64,000 nucleotides of DNA from Dyella monticola (GTDB lineage Bacteria; Pseudomonadota; Gammaproteobacteria; Xanthomonadales; Rhodanobacteraceae), in NCBI RefSeq assembly GCF_003363155.1, contig NZ_QRBE01000016.1:19810-83809 (forward strand), read 5' to 3'. A program made the translations under genes and the position numbers. Position 1 is the stretch's first letter; every line of letters starts with the position of its first letter. Below are positions 63,993-64,000 of the stretch, one piece after another. The notes beneath the pieces were generated by a model. It was given only the letters and a program-made list of their open reading frames with translations. It made no database searches and was not told where the DNA came from.

Positions 63993-64000
63993 ATGGCAAG
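63993..64000 (+). CDS. Start of a further gene, cut by the window edge
   Basis: An ATG at 63993 is preceded by GAAGGAG at 63979-63985, a near-ideal ribosome site. Only the first codons (ATGGCAAG) are in the window. The leader sequence resembles that of some IS3-type transposase genes, but this cannot be tested here. Confidence 0.35.

Overview
The window is GC-rich chromosomal DNA from a gammaproteobacterium, most likely of the Xanthomonadales and probably Rhodanobacteraceae (Dyella, Luteibacter or Rhodanobacter type). This is inferred from the high GC content, Xanthomonad-type small families (DUF3247, DUF3772-type mechanosensitive channel), GC-rich REP-like hairpins and the gene mix. No rRNA, complete tRNA or CRISPR array was seen.

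Positions 1-32.7 kb look like ordinary chromosome. A barnase-type ribonuclease and its barstar inhibitor overlap at the left edge. Then come periplasmic enzymes (PD40 propeller, beta-lactamase-fold hydrolase, esterase), a DUF3772 mechanosensitive channel divergent from an ABC exporter, and a ClC chloride channel. A copper cassette follows: a MerR regulator with a 20-bp-spacer promoter, overlapping a Cu P1B-ATPase. After it lie an Nramp transporter, a KGG stress protein, alanine dehydrogenase divergent from an Lrp/AsnC regulator, a PAS-PAS hybrid histidine kinase, a GAF-GGDEF-EAL protein, an aldo/keto reductase and a trypsin-like protease.

Positions 32.7-51.6 kb are accessory. They hold small secreted and membrane proteins, a cytoplasmic-looking Endo-H-like GH18 enzyme, and a lower-GC KAP-type P-loop NTPase broken by one frameshift. 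A peptidase E gene lies between two copies of a 24-nt hairpin repeat. A minus-strand block (42.1-45.0 kb) carries an AlpA regulator, a winged-helix protein and small island-type proteins, two of which overlap heavily out of frame. At 45.14-45.22 kb there is a terminator followed by 15 nt identical to the end of a tmRNA (ssrA) gene, which looks like an attachment-site scar. To its right is a plus-strand satellite-like module: an HTH protein, a CHC2-TOPRIM-VirE primase-helicase, an iteron-like origin candidate made of ACAACATC repeats in opposed clusters, a 20-bp perfect palindrome, and two overlapping small genes. No integrase, capsid or large terminase gene is visible. A 3' fragment of an acetolactate synthase gene marks the far side.

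Positions 51.6-64 kb return to metabolism and transport. A coupled pair (3-hydroxyacyl-CoA dehydrogenase-like protein and ThDP alpha-keto acid decarboxylase) is divergent from a complete four-gene operon with the order of E. coli ytcA-mdtN-mdtO-mdtP, a tripartite drug efflux system. A VOC protein, a small membrane protein, an ABC exporter and a small unknown follow. The right edge cuts into a new reading frame.

The most novel candidates are the replicative satellite-like module with its iteron region, the hairpin-flanked peptidase E cassette, and the frameshifted KAP NTPase.
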